From: Comamonadaceae bacterium
Lineage (GTDB): Bacteria > Pseudomonadota > Gammaproteobacteria > Burkholderiales > Burkholderiaceae_C
DNA length: 64,000 nt
Direction: 5' to 3'
Assembly: GCA_947475685.1 (NCBI GenBank)
Contig: CANJNC010000001.1
Span: forward strand, 109,422-173,421
Of this stretch, positions 36,765 through 46,298 are shown one piece after another; positions within the stretch are counted from its first letter, which is position 1, and the number at the start of each line of letters is the position of its first letter. The notes under the pieces are model-generated. The model had not been told where the DNA came from and searched no databases. It was given only the letters and a program-made list of their open reading frames with translations. The position numbers and the translations under genes were made by a program.

Positions 36765-39313
36765 GAGGCAAACCTTTGTTCGTTGATATGTGCAAAATAC
36801 CTTGCACCCAATTCATCCGACAAAATTTTCCCAGCATGAGCCACCCTTTTGCCAAATGACAAAACTTCAAACGCACCTTCAATGGGCATGCAACTATTGA
36901 TCAATTGGCTATAAATATCTACTTCTGTATCCGAGTTGGGCAGAAATTGAATCTCTTGTTGGAGTGCTTTCAATATCCAAACAATGGCTCTTGGGTTGGT
37001 GTCATCCAAGATCAAAAGCTCGATCAAAGAGTCTACATCTTGGTAACTCTGATAGCGAGTGCGGTAAGTGATGGTGCTGTCAAATAGCGCAATCAGCATC
37101 TCAAAGCCTCGACTCGATAGAGCAGCCTTATTTAAAAAGAAAGTGCTCAAAGTCTCCGCCAAATTGATCAACCTCTCGATCAAACGACCGATGGTGAGCA
37201 TTCGCCAGCCCAGATCTCTTGTCATGCGATCGGATTGCAAACCCGTGAGCGCAGCCAATTGCAAGCCCAAGTTATCTAGTGCCTCAAGAGCCACAATCAA
37301 AGACTTTTCCTCAATCGATCTTTGCTCACCAAGGCGGGCTTCAAGTGTAGATTTCATCGTGCTCGCTAAGCGAGTGTGGTCACTGGGCAAACGGTCTCTC
37401 ACCAGTTTTAAATTGTTATCAATTGCCTGAAGATAAAATCCAACACTGTAAGCATCTTTGGATATCAAACTGGCGATCAAAGTGCGTGTAAAAACTTTGG
37501 GGGATTTTGATAAAGTCGGCGCTTCAGCCGAAATTAAACCCGAACGTATGGTGAGCTCACTGATGGCGTCTTGAAGAGCCAAGACATTGTCCTCACCCGA
37601 AATACCTGCAATCGTCAAAGACTCTTTGGCCAATCGAGTCAATGACTCTGCCCTCTCTGTGTAACGGCCCAACCAAAATAAATTTTCCGCCGTTCGACTA
37701 GAGATCAAAAAGCCGCCTTGTGTGGGCAATCCATCGCTTCGCTTGGCTCGCTGAGGCAGCATAGAGAAAGTATCAACCTCCTCTTGGGTTGAAACCCAAG
37801 TATCCAAAGTACTCCCACCTCGTTGAATAGAGACCATGTCATCTTCATCACTAGATATTCGAGTCATCCCGCCAGGCAAGATCTCCCATGTGCCGTCTGT
37901 ATTGGCCATGGCATACACTCTAAGCATCGATGTACGAGGCGTAAACTGCTCATTGCTCCAAGTCATTGCTTGAGAAAACTTCAAATAACTTTGTGTCGTA
38001 TAAATTTCTGGACGTGCTGCAATTCGCTCCCTTAATAAATCGAGCTGCTCGGCGTCCATTTTCTCTCCTATCATGGGTTGAAAGTGGGGACCCACACTTC
38101 CCATATAGGTTGGCTTGATGACTTGTGAAGCCAATTGAGGACTTACATCTGTCCAGGCAGCTTGCTCGCCGCACCACCACGTGTGCAAGGACGGTATTCG
38201 CAGTTTTTCATTCAACAACTTTTGAGCAATTCCAGGCAAAAATCCCTGTATGGCAGGAGACTCTAAAAAGCCAGTTCCCAAAGCGTTGGCAATCAAAACA
38301 TTGCCAGCGCGAACCACTTGCAGCAAACCAGGCACCCCAAGAGTTGAATCCCCCTTTAACTCAAGGGGATCTAAAAACTCATCATCCAAGCGCCTAAACA
38401 AACCATGAATAGGCTGTAAACCTTGAAGGGTTTTAAGATAAAGCTTTTGATCACGAACAGTCAAATCTGCGCCTTCCACCAAGGGCAGGCCCAGATACCT
38501 TGCAAGGTAAGCGTGTTCAAAATAAGTCTCGTTGTAGGGGCCAGGTGTCAACAATGCAAAGCGCACTGTTTCTCCTTTAGCGATGGGTTTGGCCAGTTCG
38601 GTGAAGGTGTCAAGCAGTCTTCTGTAGCTTGAAGCAATGTGTTGAATACGCAGCTGCCTAAAGGCCTCAGGAAAAAGTTTAGAGATGATCAGTCGATTCT
38701 CGAGCACATAACCCAAACCAGAAGGCGCCTGCGTTCTGTTTCCAATGACCCACCACTTACCCTCAGGACCTCTTGCGATGTCAAAGGCAACAATGTGCAG
38801 ATAAATATCTCCAGGCGGTCTGACTTGGTGAACAGCTCGTAAATAACCGGGATGTCCTTGAACCAATGCTGCCGGCAAGTACCCTTCGTGCAACAAGGTT
38901 TGCTCGCCATAAATGTCTTTTAATATTTCATTTAGCAACTGAGCTCTTTGAGCCAGGCCTTTAGAAATATGGAGCCACTCCTCTTGTTCAATTAAAAGGG
39001 GCAGCGGATTCAAGGACCAAGGACGACTTTGCCCTTGCTCAGCATCGTAGACGTTATAGCTGATCCCATTTTGTTGGATAAAACGCGCAACCGTAGACGC
39101 ACTCTCGGAGAGTTTTTTGATTTGTTGTTCACCAAGAATCTTAAAAAAATCAATCCAATTTTTTTTTAAGGCGCCGTTTTTATCTGTAAATTCGTCATGC
39201 TGAGTTGATTGATTTTTTGCAGTCAACGACGAAATCAAGGCACGCAAATCTTCGGTCAAAAATGATGCGTCCTTGTCCACAGGCTTTGGTAAAGAACCTA
39301 GGGATTCACTCAA
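36761..39313 (-). CDS. Fused circularly permuted ATP-grasp and alpha-E domain protein
   Basis: The 850-residue protein has two parts. Residues about 60-510 are a circularly permuted ATP-grasp (NGISYNVYDAEQ, NRTQAPSGLGYVLENRL, LTPGPYNETYFEHAYLARYLG, FRRLDDEFLDPLELKGDSTLG, GGMTRISS). Residues about 535-850 are an alpha-E helical domain (SRTAENLFWLGRYTERAESLTRLAKESL). ATP-grasp enzymes of this class are predicted peptide ligases; the alpha-E partner is of unknown biochemistry. The same two domains are separate genes at 43273-45716, so this is a fused paralogue of that pair. Confidence 0.88.
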   Translation of the reverse strand: MSESLGSLPKPVDKDASFLTEDLRALISSLTAKNQSTQHDEFTDKNGALKKNWIDFFKILGEQQIKKLSESASTVARFIQQNGISYNVYDAEQGQSRPWSLNPLPLLIEQEEWLHISKGLAQRAQLLNEILKDIYGEQTLLHEGYLPAALVQGHPGYLRAVHQVRPPGDIYLHIVAFDIARGPEGKWWVIGNRTQAPSGLGYVLENRLIISKLFPEAFRQLRIQHIASSYRRLLDTFTELAKPIAKGETVRFALLTPGPYNETYFEHAYLARYLGLPLVEGADLTVRDQKLYLKTLQGLQPIHGLFRRLDDEFLDPLELKGDSTLGVPGLLQVVRAGNVLIANALGTGFLESPAIQGFLPGIAQKLLNEKLRIPSLHTWWCGEQAAWTDVSPQLASQVIKPTYMGSVGPHFQPMIGEKMDAEQLDLLRERIAARPEIYTTQSYLKFSQAMTWSNEQFTPRTSMLRVYAMANTDGTWEILPGGMTRISSDEDDMVSIQRGGSTLDTWVSTQEEVDTFSMLPQRAKRSDGLPTQGGFLISSRTAENLFWLGRYTERAESLTRLAKESLTIAGISGEDNVLALQDAISELTIRSGLISAEAPTLSKSPKVFTRTLIASLISKDAYSVGFYLQAIDNNLKLVRDRLPSDHTRLASTMKSTLEARLGEQRSIEEKSLIVALEALDNLGLQLAALTGLQSDRMTRDLGWRMLTIGRLIERLINLAETLSTFFLNKAALSSRGFEMLIALFDSTITYRTRYQSYQDVDSLIELLILDDTNPRAIVWILKALQQEIQFLPNSDTEVDIYSQLINSCMPIEGAFEVLSFGKRVAHAGKILSDELGARYFAHINEQRFAS

Positions 39314-39342
39314 GGCTTAACTTCCAATGTAAAAAAACACAA

Positions 39343-42300
39343 TTATCCTTGGTTTCTTCTTAAATCAAGCGTGAAGGGCAATTCTTGGCTTGGATAAGTT
39401 CTTTGTTTTTTGATTTTTCCCGGAGTATGCCCGAGTTTACTAAACCTTGCCAGTCGGCGACTCTCGGCCTCGTAGGAGTTGATTGGAAAAGTTTCGTAAT
39501 TCCTACCTCCTGGGTGGATCACGTGGTATTGACACCCACCTAAGGATCTGGAAAGACTGTTGTCAACGATATCAAAAGACAAGGGGGCATGCTTGCCAAT
39601 GGTGGGATGCAAGGCTGAGGGCGGCGCCCATGCCTTGTACCTCACACCCAAGACATACTCACCGACAACGCCCGTGGGCTGTAAGGGTGCAGCCAGCCCA
39701 TTCACAGTCACGCTGTAGCGGTTATCGTTGTAACCGCTTAACTTCACTTCAAGCCTCTCAAGAGACGAGTCCACGTAGCGAACAGTGCCCCCTGCTGAGC
39801 CCTCTTCCCCCATCACATGCCAAGGCTCCAGCGCAGTTCTAAGCGTGAGCTCAATCCCTTTGGTGTGTACCGAACCAATCATTGGGAATCTGAACTCAAA
39901 GTGCGGATCGAACCATTCGGCCTTGAAACCAAACCCAGCCTCATTGAGCTCAGCCAAAACATCTACAAAATCCATTTTGACAAAGCTTGGCAACAAAAAC
40001 CGATCATGCAACTCTGTACCCCAGCGATGAAGCCTGTTGATTCCATGTCCTTTGTAGGGCGTCTTCCAAAACCAAGCGACCAATGCTCGAATCAACAACT
40101 GTTGCGCCAAGCTCATTTGTGAATGTGGTGGCATCTCAAATGCTCTGAGCTCAAGCAAGCCTAATCGACCCGTTGGCCCGTCAGGAGAATACAGCTTGTC
40201 AATGCAAAACTCTGAACGATGCGTGTTTCCCGTGACATCGACCAAAATATTTCTAAGCGTGCGATCGATCACCCACGGGGGACATTGTCCCCACCAATCG
40301 GCCTGCCTCTCGATTTCAGCCAAGGCAATTTCCAACTCGTAGACCTGATCGTTTCTTGCCTCATCAATCCGCGGCGCTTGTGAAGTGGGTCCAATGAAGA
40401 GGCCCGAAAACAAATAAGACAAGGAAGGATGGTTGTGCCAAAAGGTCAACAAACTTGGCAGCAAATCGCTTCGCCTGAGAAATGGACTGTCAGCAGTTGT
40501 TGCTCCCCCCATGACAAAGTGGTTGCCCCCGCCCGTTCCGGTGTGACGACCATCCATCATGAATTTTTCTGTTGACAATCCGCTCTCATTGGCAATTTGA
40601 TACAAAAACTGCGTGTTTTGCACCAACTCACTCCAAGAGTGCGCTGGATGGATATTGACTTCAATGACACCCGGATCTGGGGTGACTTGCAGCATTTTGA
40701 GCCTTGGATCTTTGGGGGGGGGATACCCTTCCAACACGATGGGCATGTCCAACTCTTTTGCGGTGGACTCCACGTGAGAGACTAGCTCCAGATAATCCTC
40801 CAACTTCACAAGCGGGGGCATGAAAACATAGACCACCCCTTTGTCTTGACTCAAAGACTCCGCCAGTGGACCGCTCGCACGCCCTGGGTTTCTCACCTCC
40901 ACGCACAAAGCCGTTCTGATCAACCAGTGAGCAGACTCTTGAGGGTCAGGCACTCGGTGGGAGTCTTCGCCTGGCATCGTGTTCTCCAGTCCCATCGCAG
41001 ACGCAAAGTAAGGTGTTTGCATGACAACGTGGGTCGAATTTTTGAATGCCAGATGATCCCTTAAGGGATGAATTTGATCATATGGATCCAAATCGATTTG
41101 ATAGGGATACTCTGACTCCTTGACCCAGGGCAATGAATCCAAGGGCAATCGATAGCCCATGGCAGAGTCACCAGGGATTAAAAACATCTTGTCATCGCGA
41201 AAGAACCACGGCCCGGACTGCCATTTGGATACCGCATCCAAGTGATCAGATTTTTTAATGGGCAAAACGAAACCCACCACCTCATTGACACCTTGATTAA
41301 AAACTCTTCGAATCCGCGAGCGTTCCATTTCATCATCGACTTTGGAATCCAACACGTTGACGTTGATGGGTAATTTTCTTTCCCTCCACATGTAATACCA
41401 TGCATCTTCATACCCTGGCGTGATGAACTCAGTGCCTAGACCTAGCTTAATGGTGAGCTGATCAATAAAAACCCGAGCATCGGCAGATTTAAATCGATGC
41501 TCGTCGCGCTCATTGGCATTCAAGCGCTTGTCTTCCCAACAAGCCTGGCCATCGGCTCGCCAATACAAGGACAAAGCCCACCGCGGGAGCTGCTCACCCG
41601 GGTACCACTTGCCTTGACCGAAATGCAAAAAACCGCCCTCACCGTATTGGTCCTTTAACCTTTGAATCAATTGCATGGAGTAACCCCGCTTGGTTGGACC
41701 CAATGCCTCCGTATTCCACTCCGCACCATCACGATCATTCACCGACACAAACGTTGGCTCACCCCCCATGGTCAGTCGCACATCCATGAATGACAGCTTG
41801 GCATCCACCGATTCACCCAAATTTAAAATATCTCTCCATTGCTCGCCACTGTAAGGCTTCGCAATCCTTGGCGACTCAAATACCCGAGACACACTCATTT
41901 GGTGCGAAAAATCAACCTCACATTCATCCAGTGCACCAAAAATGGGCGACGCACCTGAGGGTTCCGGTGTGCAAGCCACGGGTATGTGGCCTTCTCCGGC
42001 CAAAAGACCCGAGGTTGGATCCAAGCCCACCCATCCCGCGCCAGGCAGAAAAACCTCACACCAAGCATGCAAGTCCGAGAAATCAGTCTCTGCACCTGAG
42101 GGACCCTCCAAAGACTTCACATCGGGTTTGAGTTGTATCAGATAACCCGAGACGAAACGAGCAGCCAAACCTTTGTGCCTAAGGAGGTGCACCATGAGCC
42201 ATGCTGAATCTCTGCATGAACCAGAGCCCAGCGCCAAAGTCTCCTCAGGAGACTGAACGCCAGGCTCTAATCGTATGGTGTAGCTCACCGTTTTTTGGAT

Positions 42301-42753
42301 AAGTTGATTGACATGAACCAAATAGTCGATGGTTCTCACTCGCTTGTCAGAAATCTTCGCAATCAAGCCCTTCAACAAGAGCCCAGGCTTGGACGTGGCC
42401 AAATAAGGTACCAAATCATGACCAAGACGCTTTTCGTATTTGAATGGATAGGTCTCTGCATCAGTCTCTAAAAAGAAGTCAAAGGGGTTATACACCGCCA
42501 TTTCTGCAACCAAGTCAACCGTGACCTTGAATTTTTGGGTCTTCTCGGGAAAGACCAATCTGGCCAGATAATTTGCATAGGGATCTTGCTGCCAATTTAA
42601 AAAATGACTCTCAGGCTCCACTCTCAATGAGTAAGACAAGATGGGCGTTTTACAATGAGCCGCTGGCCTCAAACGGACAACATGAGACCCCATAGCGATG
42701 GGGCGATCGTAGGTATAAAGTGAACGGTGGTGAAGAGCAACGTGGATGGTCAT
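39343..42753 (-). CDS. Large transglutaminase-like protein with DUF2126 domain
   Basis: The 1136-residue protein begins with the transglutaminase N-terminal region (ALHHRSLYTYDRPIAMGSHVVRLRPA) and the core with Cys in GSGSCRDSAWLMVHLLR (about 180), His in SDLHAWCEVFLPGAGW and Asp in VGLDPTSGLL. The remaining 800 residues are the DUF2126 region (LTMGGEPTFVSVNDRDG, GYPPPKDPRL, MDGRHTGTGGGNHFVMGG, PTGRLGLLELRAFEMPPH), which resembles a glutamine-synthetase-like or amidoligase fold. It is upstream of and probably co-transcribed with the ATP-grasp/alpha-E gene 29 bases away. Confidence 0.88.
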   Translation of the reverse strand: MTIHVALHHRSLYTYDRPIAMGSHVVRLRPAAHCKTPILSYSLRVEPESHFLNWQQDPYANYLARLVFPEKTQKFKVTVDLVAEMAVYNPFDFFLETDAETYPFKYEKRLGHDLVPYLATSKPGLLLKGLIAKISDKRVRTIDYLVHVNQLIQKTVSYTIRLEPGVQSPEETLALGSGSCRDSAWLMVHLLRHKGLAARFVSGYLIQLKPDVKSLEGPSGAETDFSDLHAWCEVFLPGAGWVGLDPTSGLLAGEGHIPVACTPEPSGASPIFGALDECEVDFSHQMSVSRVFESPRIAKPYSGEQWRDILNLGESVDAKLSFMDVRLTMGGEPTFVSVNDRDGAEWNTEALGPTKRGYSMQLIQRLKDQYGEGGFLHFGQGKWYPGEQLPRWALSLYWRADGQACWEDKRLNANERDEHRFKSADARVFIDQLTIKLGLGTEFITPGYEDAWYYMWRERKLPINVNVLDSKVDDEMERSRIRRVFNQGVNEVVGFVLPIKKSDHLDAVSKWQSGPWFFRDDKMFLIPGDSAMGYRLPLDSLPWVKESEYPYQIDLDPYDQIHPLRDHLAFKNSTHVVMQTPYFASAMGLENTMPGEDSHRVPDPQESAHWLIRTALCVEVRNPGRASGPLAESLSQDKGVVYVFMPPLVKLEDYLELVSHVESTAKELDMPIVLEGYPPPKDPRLKMLQVTPDPGVIEVNIHPAHSWSELVQNTQFLYQIANESGLSTEKFMMDGRHTGTGGGNHFVMGGATTADSPFLRRSDLLPSLLTFWHNHPSLSYLFSGLFIGPTSQAPRIDEARNDQVYELEIALAEIERQADWWGQCPPWVIDRTLRNILVDVTGNTHRSEFCIDKLYSPDGPTGRLGLLELRAFEMPPHSQMSLAQQLLIRALVAWFWKTPYKGHGINRLHRWGTELHDRFLLPSFVKMDFVDVLAELNEAGFGFKAEWFDPHFEFRFPMIGSVHTKGIELTLRTALEPWHVMGEEGSAGGTVRYVDSSLERLEVKLSGYNDNRYSVTVNGLAAPLQPTGVVGEYVLGVRYKAWAPPSALHPTIGKHAPLSFDIVDNSLSRSLGGCQYHVIHPGGRNYETFPINSYEAESRRLARFSKLGHTPGKIKKQRTYPSQELPFTLDLRRNQG

Positions 42754-43272
42754 GGGCTCATCAACGCAACTAATATGCCAAAAATATTCCTAACCCTCTG
42801 CGTATTTTGGATCTAGAGGACATGCATCGCACCATTGTGGTGTTATTTTTAAATCACAGGCGGGCTTTTGCAAAAGCGGGAAAAAGAGTATTTGGTCAAC
42901 CGCTACAAATGCGAGACAAAACCCCGCTTTAAATCACAAAACAGACGCTTTCGCTTCGCGCACATCCGCAAAAAACATGAAATGGCATCGATATTGCTAA
43001 CTGAGTTGTATGCCCAATCCAAACGACCTCAATCTGATCACGCTCCACGCCTTTGTGCCTTCGAGCTTTTTCTCAGGTGCTCTCGTTCAATTGGTGATTT
43101 ATATACAAAATTTGAACTTCAAGTCTTGGCTCAAAAAGGGACCGCTGATTTTTTTAACCCCATCTGAATGTTTACCCCTTCACGGCTACAAACGGTCCGG
43201 CTCATTGAAAGCGCGTAGCCCCTTTGATCTCAAGCCCCTCAAAAGGCGCGAATGCAAAAAGGATTTTCATTC
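42754..43272. other. Divergent promoter region between the two ATP-grasp/alpha-E sets
   Basis: About 520 bases between the - strand transglutaminase gene and the + strand ATP-grasp gene. Overlapping + strand frames (42,868-43,167; 43,010-43,279) match no family. The region must hold promoters for both sets. No consensus sigma-54 or FNR site was recognised in it. Confidence 0.45.
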
Positions 43273-44733
43273 ATGGTGACCAAGTTTAAGCTGCCCTTTG
43301 ATGAAATGATCCTTGATGATTTGGATCGAAATTTTAAGAATTCAAATTTCTCAAGAGAGCATTACAAAGAATTCGCGCTGTGGTTAGACAAGCAAGGTGA
43401 AGACGTTCTAAAGGGAAAGAGGGAAGAAGCGGATTTGATGTTTCGCCGTGTTGGCATTACTTTCGCCGTCTATGGAGACAGTGGCGGTACCGAGAGAACC
43501 ATTCCATTTGACATTGTTCCAAGAATCTTCACAGCCAATGAATGGCAGCGTCTGGAAAAAGGCCTGATTCAACGCGTGAGGGCTTTGAACATGTTCTTGC
43601 ATGATGTCTATCATGAGCAACACATCCTCAAAGCCGGACTGATCCCTAAGGAGCAAGTTCTGAACAACGCTCAATTTAGAAAAGAGATGGTAGGCGTCAA
43701 TGTGCCCATGAAAACCTATGCGCACATCGCAGGCATTGACATCGTGAGAGCAAACCATGGTGACAATGCTGGTGAATTTTTTGTTCTTGAAGACAATTTA
43801 AGGGTCCCTTCTGGTGTTTCGTACATGCTTGAAAATCGCAAAATGATGATGCGATTGTTCCCTGAGCTTTTTGCCAAACACCGGGTTCAACCTGTTGCAC
43901 ATTACCCAGACCTCTTGCTTGAAACCGTTCGGCAATGCGCACCCCGTAAACCTTCAAATCCGACGGTCGTCGTATTGACCCCAGGCATGTACAACTCGGC
44001 CTATTTTGAGCACGCTTTCCTTGCTCAGCAAATGGGCGTTGAACTTGTAGAAGGCAAAGACTTGGTTGTGAGCGAAGATTATTTGTACATGCGAACCACT
44101 CAAGGCTTGAAAAAAGTTGATGTGATTTACCGACGTGTAGACGACGACTTCCTGGATCCCGCCGCCTTTAGATCGGACTCTGCACTTGGGGCGAGCGGCT
44201 TGATGCATGTCTACAAAGCTGGCAACGTCGCAATTTGCAATGCGGTGGGAACAGGTGTGGCAGACGACAAGTCCATCTACCCCTATGTCCCCGAGATGAT
44301 TAAGTTCTACTTGAGCGAAGAGCCCCTGATCTCCAATGTACCGACCTACATGTGCAGAAAACCCGATGATTTGCAGTATGTATTGGACAACATCTCCTCC
44401 TTGGTGGTCAAAGAGGTCCATGGCGCAGGAGGCTACGGCATGCTCGTTGGGCCCGCCTCCACGCAAAGTGAGATTGCTGAATTTAAAGAAAAGGTCAAAG
44501 CAAATCCCAGTGGCTATATCGCTCAACCCACTTTGGCGCTGAGCACTTGCCCAACTTATGTGGGCTCAGGCATTGCACCTAGGCACATTGATTTGCGTCC
44601 CTTTGTTCTTTCTGGCAAGGAGGTGCGAATGGCGCCAGGCGGACTGACACGGGTTGCGTTGAAAGAAGGCTCCTTGGTCGTCAACTCCTCGCAAGGTGGT
44701 GGCACCAAGGACACTTGGATTTTAGAGCACTAA
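43273..44733 (+). CDS. Circularly permuted type 2 ATP-grasp protein
   Basis: The 486-residue cytoplasmic protein starts near LPFDEM and continues with VGITFAVYGDSGGTERTIPFD, EDNLRVPSGVSYMLENR, LTPGMYNSAYFEHAFLAQQMG, YRRVDDDFLDPAAFRSDSALG, KEVHGAGGYGMLVGP and RMAPGGLTRVAL, the motif series of this ATP-grasp class. It is predicted to ligate a carboxylate to an amine using ATP. An in-frame ATG at 43252 is a nearly equal start; the choice here rests on AAGGA nine bases upstream and on the family N-terminus. It is followed by its alpha-E partner 23 bases on. Confidence 0.92.
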   Translation: MVTKFKLPFDEMILDDLDRNFKNSNFSREHYKEFALWLDKQGEDVLKGKREEADLMFRRVGITFAVYGDSGGTERTIPFDIVPRIFTANEWQRLEKGLIQRVRALNMFLHDVYHEQHILKAGLIPKEQVLNNAQFRKEMVGVNVPMKTYAHIAGIDIVRANHGDNAGEFFVLEDNLRVPSGVSYMLENRKMMMRLFPELFAKHRVQPVAHYPDLLLETVRQCAPRKPSNPTVVVLTPGMYNSAYFEHAFLAQQMGVELVEGKDLVVSEDYLYMRTTQGLKKVDVIYRRVDDDFLDPAAFRSDSALGASGLMHVYKAGNVAICNAVGTGVADDKSIYPYVPEMIKFYLSEEPLISNVPTYMCRKPDDLQYVLDNISSLVVKEVHGAGGYGMLVGPASTQSEIAEFKEKVKANPSGYIAQPTLALSTCPTYVGSGIAPRHIDLRPFVLSGKEVRMAPGGLTRVALKEGSLVVNSSQGGGTKDTWILEH

Positions 44734-44756
44734 GCCTTAGACAAGAGGACGTTGAC

Positions 44757-45716
44757 ATGTTATCAAGAACAGCTGATCACCTTTACTGGATGTCTCGCTA
44801 CACAGAGCGAACGGAGAATACTGCTCGCATGCTGGATGTGAACTATCAGATGTCACTGTTGCCTCAAACGCTTGAGGTGTCTGAAATGGCTTGGCGTGCC
44901 TTATTGGAAATTTCTGAACTGACCGAACTTTTTGACAAAACGCATGATGCAATCAGTGCCAAAGCAATCATTGAATTCATGGTAAGCGATCTCGACAATC
45001 CCTCATCCATTATGAGATGCTTAGAGGCCGCCAGAGAAAATGCACGGGCGGTCAGGGGCTCCATGACCACCGAACTTTGGGAGACGATCAACACCACTTG
45101 GCTAGACGCGCAAAAGATGATCAAAGATGGTCTTTTGGACCATGCACCTTCAGAGTTTTTTGAATGGGTCAAATTCAGATCTCACCAAACCCGTGGCGTC
45201 CAACACGGGACCATGATGCGAGATGAGGCCTATTCTTTCATTTGCTTAGGCTCTTTTTTGGAGCGTGCTGACAACACGGCGCGGCTTTTGGACGTGAAGT
45301 CGCTCACGGCAGAAAACATGAAAGTTTTCAATCATGACTCTGTCGATGATTTTTATTATTGGGCTGCCATTTTACGGTCTGTTTCAGCTTTTGAGATTTA
45401 TCGAAAAACTTATCGAGACGTCATCACTCCAGAGAGAGTGGCTGAATTGCTGATTCTAAGAATAGACATGCCCAGATCTTTGGTGGCCTGCGTTGCTGAG
45501 GTTGCAAGCCTATTGGCTCAGGTCAAAAATTCGCAGTCAAGTACCACGCTCAGCCAAACAAAAAATATGCTCAAAGAGCTCAAAGACTCGAGCATGGAGA
45601 CCGTTCTTGAGATGGGGCTTCACAATTACTTGAAGCTTTTTTTAGAAAAAATCAATCTCGTTGGTTTTGGGATCAGCCACGACTTTCTTCTCTCAACAGA
45701 GGAGGTGCCCGCATAA
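44757..45716 (+). CDS. Alpha-E domain-containing protein
   Basis: From the ATG at 44757 (AGAGG upstream) there are 319 residues, all helical. The start MLSRTADHLYWMSRYTERTENTARML is the alpha-E signature and is repeated in diverged form at FICLGSFLERADNTARLLDV (about residue 160), which shows the internal duplication typical of the domain. Alpha-E proteins always accompany the ATP-grasp class above; a role in the same peptide-modifying pathway is inferred. It is convergent with the Hpt-like gene with four bases between. Confidence 0.93.
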   Translation: MLSRTADHLYWMSRYTERTENTARMLDVNYQMSLLPQTLEVSEMAWRALLEISELTELFDKTHDAISAKAIIEFMVSDLDNPSSIMRCLEAARENARAVRGSMTTELWETINTTWLDAQKMIKDGLLDHAPSEFFEWVKFRSHQTRGVQHGTMMRDEAYSFICLGSFLERADNTARLLDVKSLTAENMKVFNHDSVDDFYYWAAILRSVSAFEIYRKTYRDVITPERVAELLILRIDMPRSLVACVAEVASLLAQVKNSQSSTTLSQTKNMLKELKDSSMETVLEMGLHNYLKLFLEKINLVGFGISHDFLLSTEEVPA

Positions 45717-45720
45717 GCGC

Positions 45721-46071
45721 TCAGGCAAGCTCATCAAGATAAGCTTTGACCTGTTTTTGCAAGTTTTCGCATTTGCAATACAAGACCTCAAGTTGCTTTG
45801 AGACAAGATCAGATGAAGGGGGTTCGCTTTTTCTCACCTCTTGCTCAAGTTGGGTCACGAAATCGACCATTGCAGCTTTGGCAAAAAGGCCAATCATGCC
45901 CTTAAAAGCGTGAAGCTTCAAGAGAAGCTGTTCGATGTTTTTATCGTGCCATAAAGTCTTTATGTCACGGCAGTCGTCTGTGGTACTTTTTTGATAATTT
46001 TTTAAAAATTCACTGCACTGCTCAGATAAGAAACCAAAGTCCTTGATTTTCTCAATATCCAACTCATCCAT
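45721..46071 (-). CDS. Hpt (histidine phosphotransfer) domain protein
   Basis: The 116-residue helical protein contains LLLKLHAFKGMIGLFAKAAM (about residues 51-70), where HAFKG fits the phosphorylatable His-x-(L/F)-K-G of Hpt domains. The flanking helices LTQLEQEVRKSEP-like and CKCENLQKQVKAYLDEL fit the four-helix bundle. Hpt proteins relay phosphoryl groups between receiver domains. No histidine kinase or response regulator lies in the window, so its partners are elsewhere or absent. The assignment rests on one motif and size. Confidence 0.6.
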   Translation of the reverse strand: MDELDIEKIKDFGFLSEQCSEFLKNYQKSTTDDCRDIKTLWHDKNIEQLLLKLHAFKGMIGLFAKAAMVDFVTQLEQEVRKSEPPSSDLVSKQLEVLYCKCENLQKQVKAYLDELA

Positions 46072-46298
46072 ATCAACCTTTACTGAAGAACACTCATTGC
46101 TGCGAACTTAAAGGGGCCGTTGAAGATCTTGAGGACAAATCTCGAGTTTTGAAATTGCCATTCATTTCAGTAGCCCTATTTAGCATCTAGCATGTATCAT
46201 AACCATCTCCATCTATCTTGGTTTTCACTGGCTTTGAAATCACAAATATATGTTTTAATGGATATGTGTACCATCCAATCTGCCTGAATCAATAGTCC

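Noticed and set aside
43105..43190. Similarity between this stretch and the - strand of 52,880-52,960 (both read QNL-FK-WL in one frame)
   Set aside because: The match is short, partly A/T-driven, and neither region shows a real gene. It may be chance; an alignment search would settle it.
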